A DNA stretch of 64,000 bases from NCBI GenBank assembly GCA_002436105.1, contig DIXU01000001.1:310001-374000 (forward strand), written 5' to 3'. The stretch is from Candidatus Aminicenantes bacterium UBA6072 (GTDB lineage: Bacteria > Acidobacteriota > Aminicenantia > UBA2199). This document shows, piece after piece, positions 55,396 through 63,360 of the stretch. Made by a program: the position numbers and the translations under genes. Under the pieces are notes generated by a model. That model was not told where the DNA came from. It did not search any database and was given only the letters and a program-made list of their open reading frames with translations. The stretch's first letter is position 1. Each line of letters begins with the position of its first letter.

Positions 55396-57480
55396 CTACC
55401 TGTCCCCGTCGCGCGAGCTGCTCTCCAGGACCTTGTGGCTGAGCTTCATCTTGCCGTCGCGGTCCAGGGACATCACTTTCACTTCGATCATGTCACCCAG
55501 CTTGTATTCCTGGCGGACGTCGCGAATGCGGCGCTGGGAGACCTCCGATACGTGCAGCAGCCCGGTGACGCCGGGCATGATCTCCACGAACAGCCCGTAG
55601 TCCTCGATGCGGTTGATCTTGCCGTTATAGACCTTGTCGACCTCGGGAGAACCGGTCAGTTCCTCGATGCGGGCGATCACCCTCTCGCCCAGCTCGCGGT
55701 TGGCGGCGGCGATGGAGACCTTGCCGTCGTCCTCGACGTTGATCTTGGCATTGAAGGTGGCCACCAGCTCCTTGATGGTCTTGCCCCCCGGCCCGATCAG
55801 GTCGCGGATCTTGTCGACGTTGATCATCATGGTCAGGATGACCGGGGCGTACTCGGAGAGCTTGGGCGACGGAGCGGGGATGGCCTCCTTCATCTTGGCC
55901 AGGATGGCCTTGTAGGCCGCGGTGGCATCCTCGATGGTGCGGCGGATGACCTCGTCGGTCAGGCCGCCGATCTTGATGTCCAGCTGGATGGCGGTGATGC
56001 CCTTCTCGGTGCCGGCCACCTTGAAGTCCATGTCGCCGAAGTGGTCCTCGTAGCCGGCGATGTCGGTCAGCACGGCGAATTCGTCGCCTTCCTTGACCAG
56101 GCCCATGGCGATGCCGGCCACCGGGGCCTTGATGGGCACGCCGGCATTCATCAGCGCCAGGGTGCCGCCGCAGACCGTGGCCATGGAGGAGGAGCCGTTC
56201 GATTCCAGGATGTCGGAGACGACGCGGATGGTATAGGGGAACGTTTCGTTGTCCGGGATCATGATCTTCAGCGCCTTCTCGGCCAGGTTGCCGTGGCCGA
56301 TCTCGCGGCGGCCGGCCCCGCGCAGGAAGCTGACCTCGCCCACCGAGAAGGGCGGGAAGTTGTAATGCAGGAGGAATTTCTTCTTGGAATCGTCGCCGCT
56401 GAGCAGGTCGAGGCGCTGGGCGTCGTCTTCGGAGCCCAGGGTGACGGTCGACAGCGACTGGGTCTCGCCGCGGGTGAAAACGGCCGAGCCGTGGACGCGG
56501 GGCAGTATGCCCAGCTCGATGCGGATCGGCCGGATCTCGGTGTAGGTGCGGTTGTCGGTGCGCCGCTTTTCCTTGAGCAGTGTCTCGCGGAAGACCTGGG
56601 ACTCGACCTTCTCGAATGCGCCCTTGGCGCGGGCGATCTCTTCGGCCTGTTCCCTGCCCTGCTGGATCTCCTCCATGATGGCCTTGATCTTCAGGCGGCG
56701 CAGCACGCGATCCTGGGTGAAGATGGCGTCGCGGATCTGGGCCGAGAACTTGGCGCGGATCTCGGAGGCCAGGGCATCGGTTTCGGGCTTGGCGGCCGGG
56801 ACCATCTTGTCGGGATTGACCAGCTCCTTCTGCGCCTGGCAGATGCGGGCGATCACTTCCTTGGCGCGGCGCAGCCCCTCCAGGAAAACCTGGTCGGAGA
56901 ACTCGTTGCCCCCGGCCTCGAGCATGACCACTTCCGTCTCGGTGCCGGCCGCCAGCAGGATCATGTCCAGTTCCTTGCGCATGTCCAGGCCGGGGTTGAC
57001 GACGTATTGCCCGGCCTTCCAGCCGATCTTGACCGCCGCCAGCGGCGTGGTGAAGGGGATGGTCGAGGAGAGCAGGGCGGCGGAGGCGCCGATGATGCCC
57101 ATGGCGTCGTAGTCGATGCTGAAATCGGCCGAGAGCAGCATGGCGATCACCTGGGTGTCGTGGTGGTAGTTCTCGGGGAACAGCGGCCGGATGGGGCGGT
57201 CGATGAGGCGGGAGAGCAGCACCTCCTTCTCGGAGGGCTTGCCTTCGCGCTTGAAGAAGCCGCCGGGGATCTTGCCGGCGGAATAGGTGTTCTCGCGGAA
57301 ATCCACCATCAGCGGCAGGAAGTCCTGGCCGGCCTTCTCTTCGTCACGCATGTTGGCGGTGACCAGGATCATATTGTCCTTGTACGAAAGCAGGGCCGAG
57401 CCGTTCGACTGGCGCGCCCAGCGGTGGATGTCGATCGTAAGGGTAGAACCCTCTATATCGATTTGAATGGTCTTTTGCAT
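55396..57480 (-). CDS. pnp: Polyribonucleotide nucleotidyltransferase
   Basis: The 694-residue exoribonuclease degrades RNA with phosphate. It has two RNase PH domains (about 1-220 and 310-530; GGFFKREGKPSEKEVLLSR, FLRGAGRREIGHG), a KH domain (IRDLIGPGGKTIKEL near 560) and an S1 domain at the end (GLFVEIMPGVTGLLHVSEVS). AGGAG precedes the ATG. It follows rpsO by 21 bases, the conserved rpsO-pnp operon in which PNPase often autoregulates its mRNA. Confidence 0.96.
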   Translation of the reverse strand: MQKTIQIDIEGSTLTIDIHRWARQSNGSALLSYKDNMILVTANMRDEEKAGQDFLPLMVDFRENTYSAGKIPGGFFKREGKPSEKEVLLSRLIDRPIRPLFPENYHHDTQVIAMLLSADFSIDYDAMGIIGASAALLSSTIPFTTPLAAVKIGWKAGQYVVNPGLDMRKELDMILLAAGTETEVVMLEAGGNEFSDQVFLEGLRRAKEVIARICQAQKELVNPDKMVPAAKPETDALASEIRAKFSAQIRDAIFTQDRVLRRLKIKAIMEEIQQGREQAEEIARAKGAFEKVESQVFRETLLKEKRRTDNRTYTEIRPIRIELGILPRVHGSAVFTRGETQSLSTVTLGSEDDAQRLDLLSGDDSKKKFLLHYNFPPFSVGEVSFLRGAGRREIGHGNLAEKALKIMIPDNETFPYTIRVVSDILESNGSSSMATVCGGTLALMNAGVPIKAPVAGIAMGLVKEGDEFAVLTDIAGYEDHFGDMDFKVAGTEKGITAIQLDIKIGGLTDEVIRRTIEDATAAYKAILAKMKEAIPAPSPKLSEYAPVILTMMINVDKIRDLIGPGGKTIKELVATFNAKINVEDDGKVSIAAANRELGERVIARIEELTGSPEVDKVYNGKINRIEDYGLFVEIMPGVTGLLHVSEVSQRRIRDVRQEYKLGDMIEVKVMSLDRDGKMKLSHKVLESSSRDGDR

Positions 57481-57501
57481 GGTTATCTCCTGAAAAAAAA
57501 A

Positions 57502-57771
57502 TTACTTCCTGAGTTCCAGTTCCTGAATGATCTTCACGTATTTGCCGTAGTCGGTGCGCCGCAGGTAGTTGAGCAGCTTTTTCCTGGTGGAGACCAGGGT
57601 CAGCAGGCCCTTGCGGGAGTGGTTGTCCTTCTGGTGCGACTTGAAGTGCTCGGTCAAATTGCGGATCCTCTCGGTCAAGACGGCGATCTGAACTTCAGAC
57701 GAACCGGTGTCCTTGTCGTTTATCTGAAAGCGACCGATCAGCTTCTGCTTGGTTTCCTTGGTAATGCTCAC
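57502..57771 (-). CDS. rpsO: Small ribosomal subunit protein uS15
   Basis: This 89-residue protein has the uS15 pattern: DTGSSEVQIAVLTERIRNLTEHFKSHQKDNHSRKGLL and KLLNYLRRTD. It is a primary 16S rRNA-binding protein. The start is GTG with AGGAGG 5 bases upstream. It leads the rpsO-pnp operon and has its own promoter. Confidence 0.96.
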   Translation of the reverse strand: MSITKETKQKLIGRFQINDKDTGSSEVQIAVLTERIRNLTEHFKSHQKDNHSRKGLLTLVSTRKKLLNYLRRTDYGKYVKIIQELELRK

Positions 57772-57805
57772 AAATTCCTCCTGTTATTGTGCAAAGCCAG
57801 ACCAT

Positions 57806-57834
57806 ATTTTATCAGAAAAGAACCCCCGTGTAAA
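57806..57834 (-). promoter_or_regulatory. Promoter of rpsO-pnp
   Basis: On the minus strand there is TTTACA (57829-57834), 17 bases, TAAAAT (57806-57811), about 35 bases before the GTG start. Confidence 0.6.
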
Positions 57835-57859
57835 CAAGGAGGGTGAGATCGGCGCTTTT

Positions 57860-59410
57860 TTATTTCTTTTCGTCCAGGAATTCGCTGAATTCGATGTTGT
57901 GCGTCTCCAGGGTGACGCCCAGCACCTTGTCCACCCGCGAAAGGGCCAGGTTGTAGTCGATCAGCGACTTGAGCTCGGCGATCTGGGCATTGGCGAAGTC
58001 GCGCTGGTACTGCAGCACCTGGTAGTTGGTCGAAAGCCCGACCGCCAGCTTCTTCTGCTCGGCAGCCAGCTTCTGGTCGGCCAGCTCGCGCGAGATGCGG
58101 GTGGCATCGACGATCTTGGCATTGGTCTCCAGGTCCATGATGATCTGCTTGACTTCGGAATAGATGGTGCTCTCGACCTTTTTCAGGGTCAGCAGCGACT
58201 GCTCCAGGCTGAGCCGCGCCTGCACCAGGTCGGCGCGGGCCGAAGTGTTGACCACCGGGATGGAGAGCTGCAGGCCGATGGAATAGTTCTCGTACAGGCG
58301 CTTCAGCGCGTCGCGCAGCGAATCGCTCAGGTTGCCGCCGATGCTGCCGGGGGTGGAGCCGGAAGGCAGCAGGTCGAAGTCGACGTCCTGGGGCGTGCCG
58401 CTCAGGCCCCGGGTGTAGTACGAGGCGGTGAGCTGCAGGTTGGGCAGCGACTGGTTGCGGAAATAACGCACGTCGATGTTCTTGCTCTTGAGCTCCAGGC
58501 GCACCTGCTCGATGTCGGGGCGCTGCTCCAGGGCCGTCTCGAGGAAGCCGTTGAAATCGGTCTGCCGCGGGCGGAACGCCGGCGTGTCCTGGGGAAGGAT
58601 GTCCTCGGGCGCCTGGCTGATGTTCAGGATGCGGCGCAGGTTCTCCTCGTAGGCCTGGATCAGGCTGCGCGCCTGCAGCGCCTCGCCTTCGCGGGCGGCC
58701 ACCTCGGCCTGGGCGGTCAGGATGTCCATGGGCGCCGAGACGCCGACCCTGACCTGGACCTCGTTCTGCTTCAGCAGGTCCTTGGCCAGCTGCAGCGACT
58801 TCTCCTTCACCGCCAGGTTCTGGTGCGCATGCACCAGGTTCCAATAGGCCTCCTCGGCCTGGTAGATCAGGTCGATCACCCGCTGCCTGAGGGCGGAGAG
58901 CGAGCGGTCCCGGTTGTTGCGGGCGATGATGATGTTCCTCTTGGTGACCGTCAGCCCGAAATTCTTGAGCAGCGGCTGGGTCAGGTTGAAGCGCAGCATC
59001 GAATTGTAGCGCGGGTTGATCTGGCTGAAGCGCGAGTTGGTCGAGTTGCGGGAATTGTCCAGGACGACATCCAGGCTGCCGCCGCTGAGCAGTCTCTGCG
59101 ACAGGGTGAACGACAAGCTGCCTGAATCGGCCTTTTCCACGTCGGCACCGGTGAAGACGCTGGAACTGGGAGTCGTCGTCGAGCTGCTGTTGAAGCTCAG
59201 GGCCAGCTGCGGGATGAAGATGGCCTTGCTCTTGCTCCAGAGGGCGTCGGCGATCTCCGGGTTGGACATCTCGATCTGCAGGTCGAGGTTGTTTTTCAGG
59301 ACCTGTTCGATCACGTCGGTCAGGGTGAGGGTTTTCACCTGCCGCTCCTGGGCAGGAATGACTGAACCCAGGGCGAGGACAAGCACGGCCAGCAGCATTA
59401 ATTTCTTCAT
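57860..59410 (-). CDS. TolC-like outer-membrane efflux factor
   Basis: This 516-residue protein has a signal peptide (about 1-20), then LTLTDVIEQVLKNNLDLQIE, the usual TolC N-terminal helix. Two similar halves of long coiled helices and short barrel strands follow (QRLLSGGSLDVVLDNSRNS; YSIGLQLSIPVVNTSARADL). It should trimerise into an outer-membrane channel for an efflux pump or type I secretion system. No pump or adaptor genes are adjacent. ATG 59410 is set by GGAGG upstream. Confidence 0.9.
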   Translation of the reverse strand: MKKLMLLAVLVLALGSVIPAQERQVKTLTLTDVIEQVLKNNLDLQIEMSNPEIADALWSKSKAIFIPQLALSFNSSSTTTPSSSVFTGADVEKADSGSLSFTLSQRLLSGGSLDVVLDNSRNSTNSRFSQINPRYNSMLRFNLTQPLLKNFGLTVTKRNIIIARNNRDRSLSALRQRVIDLIYQAEEAYWNLVHAHQNLAVKEKSLQLAKDLLKQNEVQVRVGVSAPMDILTAQAEVAAREGEALQARSLIQAYEENLRRILNISQAPEDILPQDTPAFRPRQTDFNGFLETALEQRPDIEQVRLELKSKNIDVRYFRNQSLPNLQLTASYYTRGLSGTPQDVDFDLLPSGSTPGSIGGNLSDSLRDALKRLYENYSIGLQLSIPVVNTSARADLVQARLSLEQSLLTLKKVESTIYSEVKQIIMDLETNAKIVDATRISRELADQKLAAEQKKLAVGLSTNYQVLQYQRDFANAQIAELKSLIDYNLALSRVDKVLGVTLETHNIEFSEFLDEKK

Positions 59411-59505
59411 CGGGCGCCTCCAGCGGTAAGTATAGGTTACGAAATCAGAACAAAAAAAGTTCCGCCGATCTTGCAGAAAGAGCGGCCTGCCGGCCTGTTT
59501 TTCCC

Positions 59506-60486
59506 CTATTTCAACCCCTTGGCCTCGAGCCAATCGTCGTTGTATATGGTGCTGAGGTAGCGCGAGGCGCCGTCGGGGAAGATGGTGGCGATGCGCGCCG
59601 GGCGCCGGATCTTCCCGGCCAGTTGCCGTATTCCCCACAATGCGGCGCCGCTCGAGCCGCCGGCCAGGATGCCCTCGCGCAGCGCCAGCTCCCTGGCCGC
59701 CTGGAACGCTTCGCGGTCGGTCACCTGCAGCATGTCGTCGATGTCTGAGAAAACGGCGCAGCGGATCAGGAATTCGTCGCCCAGCCCCTCGATCAGGTAC
59801 GGGCCGGGCTTGACCATCCTTTTGTGATGAAAATACTCAAAAAAGACCGATCCCACCGGGTCGATGGCGATGACCCGGATCCTGGGATCCTTCTCCTTCA
59901 GGAAGCGGGCCGTGCCGCCGATGGTGCCGCCGGTGCCGATGCCGGCGACGAAATAGTCGATACGGCCGTCCATCTGCTCCCAGATCTCGGGGCCGGTGCC
60001 CTGGTAGTGGGCTTCGTTGTTGTCCAGGTTGTTATGCTGGTCGGGGAAGAAGCAGTTCGGCGTCTCCCGGGCCAGTCGCGGCGTGATATTGTTGTAGCTG
60101 TCGGGATGCTCGGGGGGCAGCGAGGCATCCACCATGTGGATCTCCACGCCCAGGGCCTTCAACTGGTCGAGCTTCTCGCGGCTGATGCGGTCGCGGACCA
60201 CGACCTTGAGGCGGTAGCCTTTCTGGATGGCGATCATGGCCAGTCCCATGGCGGTATTGCCCGAGGAGTTCTCGATGATCAGGTCGCCGGGCCTGATCTT
60301 GCCTTCCCGCTCCGCTTTCTCGATCATGTAGCGGGCGATGCGGTCCTTGCAGCTGCCCATGGGGTTGAGGAATTCCAGCTTGGCGAAGACCTCGCCGGGA
60401 ATATCGCCGGCCACGCGGTTGAGCCTGACCATGGGGGTGTGGCCGACCACATCGACAATGCTCTCAAGACAGCGGTTCTGGTTCAT
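59506..60486 (-). CDS. Cysteine synthase/cystathionine beta-synthase-family PLP enzyme
   Basis: This 326-residue fold-type II PLP enzyme has the cofactor lysine in NPMGSCKDRIARYMIE, the substrate loop ENSSGNTAMGLAM, and the phosphate-binding GIGTGGTIGGTARFLKE. It lacks the CBS regulatory domains. It may make cysteine from O-acetylserine or cystathionine from homocysteine; EGLGDEFL is seen in cystathionine beta-synthase-like members. ATG 60486 follows GAGGA. It stands alone. Confidence 0.88.
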   Translation of the reverse strand: MNQNRCLESIVDVVGHTPMVRLNRVAGDIPGEVFAKLEFLNPMGSCKDRIARYMIEKAEREGKIRPGDLIIENSSGNTAMGLAMIAIQKGYRLKVVVRDRISREKLDQLKALGVEIHMVDASLPPEHPDSYNNITPRLARETPNCFFPDQHNNLDNNEAHYQGTGPEIWEQMDGRIDYFVAGIGTGGTIGGTARFLKEKDPRIRVIAIDPVGSVFFEYFHHKRMVKPGPYLIEGLGDEFLIRCAVFSDIDDMLQVTDREAFQAARELALREGILAGGSSGAALWGIRQLAGKIRRPARIATIFPDGASRYLSTIYNDDWLEAKGLK

Positions 60487-60566
60487 TGGTTCCTCGGGAT
60501 CGCCGTTCAAAACGAGGGGATAAGGACGGATTTTAACCCAACAACGGGGAATTGTAAAGGATGAAC

Positions 60567-61007
60567 CTATTCGGCATCCGGTTCCTGGATCCCGGTGCCC
60601 TGCTTTTTCCTTCCGGTTGCCGCCCGCCGTGCGCCGGCCGCCGGGATCGATCGGGTCTTCGACTTCGAACAGCGAACCTCGAACGGCGAACCTTGCCGCG
60701 CTTTTGAGAGCATTCTCCCGTATCCCGGATCCGCTTTTTCGATCTCGATGCCCAGCCCCACCGGAGCTTCTTCCTTCCGGGCGTCATTATTCTTTTTTTT
60801 CCACACCACCAGCCCGGTAACGGAATAAATATCGTCGCCGGCGGCAAGGAGGATGTGCAACCGGCTGCGCTTGCGAACGACCTTGGTCGTGGCGATGCAC
60901 ATCCCGCGGCGGGAAACATTCACAGTGACTCCCATCTGGTCGAGGCCCTTGCGGCTGATGTCGACCAGCAGGCTTTTCTTTACCCTGGCTTCCCTGCGCT
61001 TTTTCAT
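60567..61007 (-). CDS. PilZ-like protein with a repeat-derived C-terminal tail
   Basis: This 146-residue protein has a PilZ-like domain in its first 105 residues: KKRREARVKKSLLVDI, VNVSRRGMCIAT and VGLGIEIEKADPGYG. It is a paralogue of the 5994-6284 protein. The last 40 residues are low-complexity and basic and are encoded by DNA containing four tandem heptads of the form CGAACNN (60666-60693). A TATAAT at 61017-61022 lies 9 bases before the ATG, without a good -35 box. The c-di-GMP-binding arginines are partly kept; function is unproven. Confidence 0.7.
   Translation of the reverse strand: MKKRREARVKKSLLVDISRKGLDQMGVTVNVSRRGMCIATTKVVRKRSRLHILLAAGDDIYSVTGLVVWKKKNNDARKEEAPVGLGIEIEKADPGYGRMLSKARQGSPFEVRCSKSKTRSIPAAGARRAATGRKKQGTGIQEPDAE
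60666..60693. repeat. Four tandem CGAACNN heptads inside the PilZ gene
   Basis: CGAACAG, CGAACCT, CGAACGG and CGAACCT follow each other without gaps. The 7-base period matches the arms of elements B, C and D. I did not find a matching inverted arm nearby. Confidence 0.6.
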
Positions 61008-61248
61008 TGCCTGTTGATTATAATGTAGACTGCTTCACCTGAATGATCACAAGCAATCGCCGTGCCAAGACTCCTTCAAGACAAAGCAACAGCGAATCAT
61101 TAACAAAAATGAAGTTCTCATCGAGACAAATCGATATTTTGATAGAAAATTGACAATTTTTGGCACTATTTGTGAAGTAATTTCGCTTATCCCTTTTGGG
61201 CAATAAAGATACAAATAAAACAATTAAGTTACAGATTACCGATTGCAG

Positions 61249-61277
61249 TTGACAGCAGGAAAAATCAATGTTATTAA
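61249..61277 (+). promoter_or_regulatory. Promoter of the SPFH operon
   Basis: A perfect TTGACA (61249-61254), 17 bases and TATTAA (61272-61277) are followed by AAGGAGG and ATG 61314. The 306-base gap from 61008 is strongly AT-rich and otherwise shows no gene that I can support. Confidence 0.65.
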
Positions 61278-61313
61278 TATGATATCATTTCGATAGCATT
61301 CAAGGAGGCATCC

Positions 61314-62210
61314 ATGACGAACGAAAAGAAGGGAATGTCGTTCAACGGCTGGGCGGTCGTCGCCCTGCATGCCCTGCTGATCGCGGCCATTGTTTCCATC
61401 TTCATCACCGGGGCGAATACCGCCCATTGGTCTCTGCTCCAGGTCCTGCTGATGCTGGCCCTGCTGGTCACCGCGGCCGCCATCCTGCCGCCGGGCTACT
61501 TCACCCTCCAGCCCAACGAGGCCAAGGTGCTGGTCCTGTTCGGCAAGTACAAGGGGACGGTCAGCAGCGACGGCTTCCACTGGACCAACCCGCTGGCGCT
61601 GGCCGTGCCGCGCGGCCGCTACACCGTCTCGCGCCGCATCCGCAACTTCGAGATCGACAAGCTGAAGGTCAACGACAAGCGCGGCAACCCCATCGAGATC
61701 GCCGCCGTGGTGGTCTGGCGCGTCGTGGACACGGCCCACGCCCTCTTCGACGTCGACCACTACGAGCACTACGTCAAGATCCAGAGCGACGCCGCGCTGC
61801 GCCACCTGGCCAATTGCTATCCCTACGACCACGGCGAGGAAGAGGAGGAGATCACGCTGCGCAGCGGCATGGACGAGGTGGCCCAGGTGCTGAGGAAAGA
61901 ACTGCAGGAGCGCCTGGAAAAGGCGGGCGTGCTGGTCGAGGAGACGCGCCTCACCCACCTGGCCTACGCCCCGGAGATCGCCGGCGCCATGCTGCGCCGC
62001 CAGCAGGCCGAGGCCATCATCGCCGCCCGGCGCAAGATCGTCCACGGCGCCGTCTCCATGGTCGACATGGCCCTGGAGGACCTGAAGGCCAAGAACGTCG
62101 TCGACCTGGACGAGGAGCGCAAGGCGGCCATGGTCAGCAACCTGCTGGTGGTGCTGTGCGGCGAGGCCGAGGCCCAGCCCGTGATCAACGCCGGCACGCT
62201 GTACAAGTAA
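61314..62210 (+). CDS. SPFH/Band 7 (stomatin-like) membrane protein
   Basis: The 298-residue protein has two N-terminal transmembrane helices (about 12-32 and 40-60). An SPFH domain follows (PNEAKVLVLFGKYKGTVSSDGFHWTNP, VNDKRGNPIEIAAVVVWRVVDTAHALFDV). A helical region (LLVEETRLTHLAYAPEIAGAMLRRQQAEAIIAARRKIVHGAVS-type, about 210-260) would form oligomers. Such proteins build membrane microdomains. It leads a small operon with an Arc-type DNA-binding protein gene 18 bases downstream, a pairing seen in other bacteria. Confidence 0.9.
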   Translation: MTNEKKGMSFNGWAVVALHALLIAAIVSIFITGANTAHWSLLQVLLMLALLVTAAAILPPGYFTLQPNEAKVLVLFGKYKGTVSSDGFHWTNPLALAVPRGRYTVSRRIRNFEIDKLKVNDKRGNPIEIAAVVVWRVVDTAHALFDVDHYEHYVKIQSDAALRHLANCYPYDHGEEEEEITLRSGMDEVAQVLRKELQERLEKAGVLVEETRLTHLAYAPEIAGAMLRRQQAEAIIAARRKIVHGAVSMVDMALEDLKAKNVVDLDEERKAAMVSNLLVVLCGEAEAQPVINAGTLYK

Positions 62211-62228
62211 CCCACCTGCAAACGGGTC

Positions 62229-62438
62229 ATGGCGGCAAAGAAATCATTCCTGCTGCGCCTCAGCCAGGAGATGTGGGAAGAACTGGAGCGCTGGGCCGCC
62301 GATGATTTCCGCAGCGTCAACGGCCAGATCGAGTCCATCCTGCACGAGGCCATCAGCCGCCGCAAGAGGGCGCCGAAGCCGCAGTACCCGGTGCATGCCC
62401 CCGCGGGCGATGAGCCGGCGGCCGGGGAGCAACCATGA
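62229..62438 (+). CDS. Arc-like ribbon-helix-helix DNA-binding protein
   Basis: This 69-residue protein has the RHH pattern: basic strand KKSFLLRLSQEMWEELERWAADDFRSVNGQIESILHEAI, then a proline-rich tail. It would bind DNA as a dimer and could autoregulate the SPFH operon. Its stop overlaps the start of a 21-codon gene (ATGA). Confidence 0.82.
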   Translation: MAAKKSFLLRLSQEMWEELERWAADDFRSVNGQIESILHEAISRRKRAPKPQYPVHAPAGDEPAAGEQP

Positions 62439-62500
62439 AAAAGATCATTTTCCTCATCCTTCTTTTTATCCTGCTGGCGACCGTTGCCACGAACCAATGA
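62435..62500 (+). CDS. 21-residue hydrophobic peptide
   Basis: The frame reads MKKIIFLILLFILLATVATN plus a final Gln. It is two lysines followed by one hydrophobic helix, like a bare signal anchor. Its ATG overlaps the stop of the RHH gene, and the next gene starts 17 bases later, so it lies in an operon-like position. It may be a real small membrane peptide or a remnant of a signal peptide. Confidence 0.45.
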   Translation: MKKIIFLILLFILLATVATNQ

Positions 62501-62516
62501 ACTTGGGAGAAAAAAA

Positions 62517-62741
62517 ATGAAGAACGGCACCTGCCCCCTGTGCGGGGCCAAGGAAATATTCAGCGGCGCCGCGGTGAAGGGGAAAACGGGGATGCACTAC
62601 AGCAACACCATCCCCGTCTCGGCCCTGCGCGTCGCCGTGCTGGACAACTACGTCTGCGGCCAGTGCGGCTACGTTCAGAGCTTCATCGCCAAAGAAAAAC
62701 ACCTGGCCGTCATCAGGAAGAAATGGCCGCTGGTATTCTGA
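62517..62741 (+). CDS. Small zinc-ribbon protein
   Basis: This 74-residue protein has two cysteine knuckles, CPLCGAKEIF at the start and CGQCGYVQSF near 50, typical of a nucleic-acid-type zinc ribbon. GGGAG lies 7 bases upstream of the ATG. It ends the SPFH operon. A similar small protein often accompanies SPFH/RHH genes, but I cannot name a family. Confidence 0.75.
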   Translation: MKNGTCPLCGAKEIFSGAAVKGKTGMHYSNTIPVSALRVAVLDNYVCGQCGYVQSFIAKEKHLAVIRKKWPLVF

Positions 62742-62810
62742 GGAACGATCTCCTGAGAACGTTCCGCGGCGCTTCAGGTTTTTGCCGAAAAACGAAGGAT
62801 GCCGCCGGGA

Positions 62811-62966
62811 TCAGAAAAGCGTATAGATGAACGGGGCGACGGCGCTGCCTTGGGTCAAGACGATCAGCAAGGCGAGCAACAGCAGGATCAGGATGATCGG
62901 CAGCATCCAGAATGCCTTTCGTTTCCAGATGAACTCGAACATTTCCTTCACGATCGAGCCTTTCAT
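62811..62966 (-). CDS. DUF5989-type small membrane protein
   Basis: This 51-residue protein reads MKGSIVKEMFEFIWKRKAFW, then a single membrane helix (MLPIILILLLLALLIVL) and TQGSAVAPFIYTLF. The short basic start, single helix and APFIYTLF ending match the DUF5989 family, which is found next to SxtJ and carbamoyltransferase genes. It starts 9 bases after the SxtJ-like gene stop. The molecular role is unknown. Confidence 0.82.
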   Translation of the reverse strand: MKGSIVKEMFEFIWKRKAFWMLPIILILLLLALLIVLTQGSAVAPFIYTLF

Positions 62967-62975
62967 CGTTTCTCC

Positions 62976-63356
62976 TTAGAATTGCTTACGGGCATCTTCC
63001 GAGACCTGCCAGGACTCGTAATACGTCGCCGCCCGGGCGTCGAAGCGCCGCTCCATGAACACCTTCCCGGCCAGGCGCATCAACAGGGAGATCGGCGTCA
63101 GCAAGAGAAAAAAAACCAGCGCGGTAATCAGGGCGAAGACCATGCTGCCGATCCGCGCGGTAACGGACAGCACGCGCTCGAAAACGGGCAGCAGGGGCCG
63201 GGCCAGAACGATCGGCAGCAGCGAGCCGGCGGCCAGGGCCGCCCAGGCCAGCGGCCGGGCGCCGGACAGGAAATGACTGCGGCGCTGCACGATATAGACC
63301 GCCAGCCAGTACAGGATGGCGAAGAAAACGGCGGAATTGACGATCCTTTTTTTCAT
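62976..63356 (-). CDS. SxtJ-family membrane protein
   Basis: This 126-residue protein has several hydrophobic segments (about 8-24, 32-55, 70-95) and the ending RRFDARAATYYESWQVSEDARKQF, typical of SxtJ-like proteins. It lies between a carbamoyltransferase gene (4 bases upstream) and a DUF5989 gene (9 bases downstream). This three-gene arrangement recurs in many bacteria; what the membrane partners do for carbamoyl transfer is not known. Confidence 0.82.
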   Translation of the reverse strand: MKKRIVNSAVFFAILYWLAVYIVQRRSHFLSGARPLAWAALAAGSLLPIVLARPLLPVFERVLSVTARIGSMVFALITALVFFLLLTPISLLMRLAGKVFMERRFDARAATYYESWQVSEDARKQF

Positions 63357-63360
63357 GCGT

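Noticed and set aside
61018..61203. 61-codon frame on the minus strand in the AT-rich gap
   Set aside because: No ribosome binding site, no recognisable domain, and a composition expected of random AT-rich DNA.
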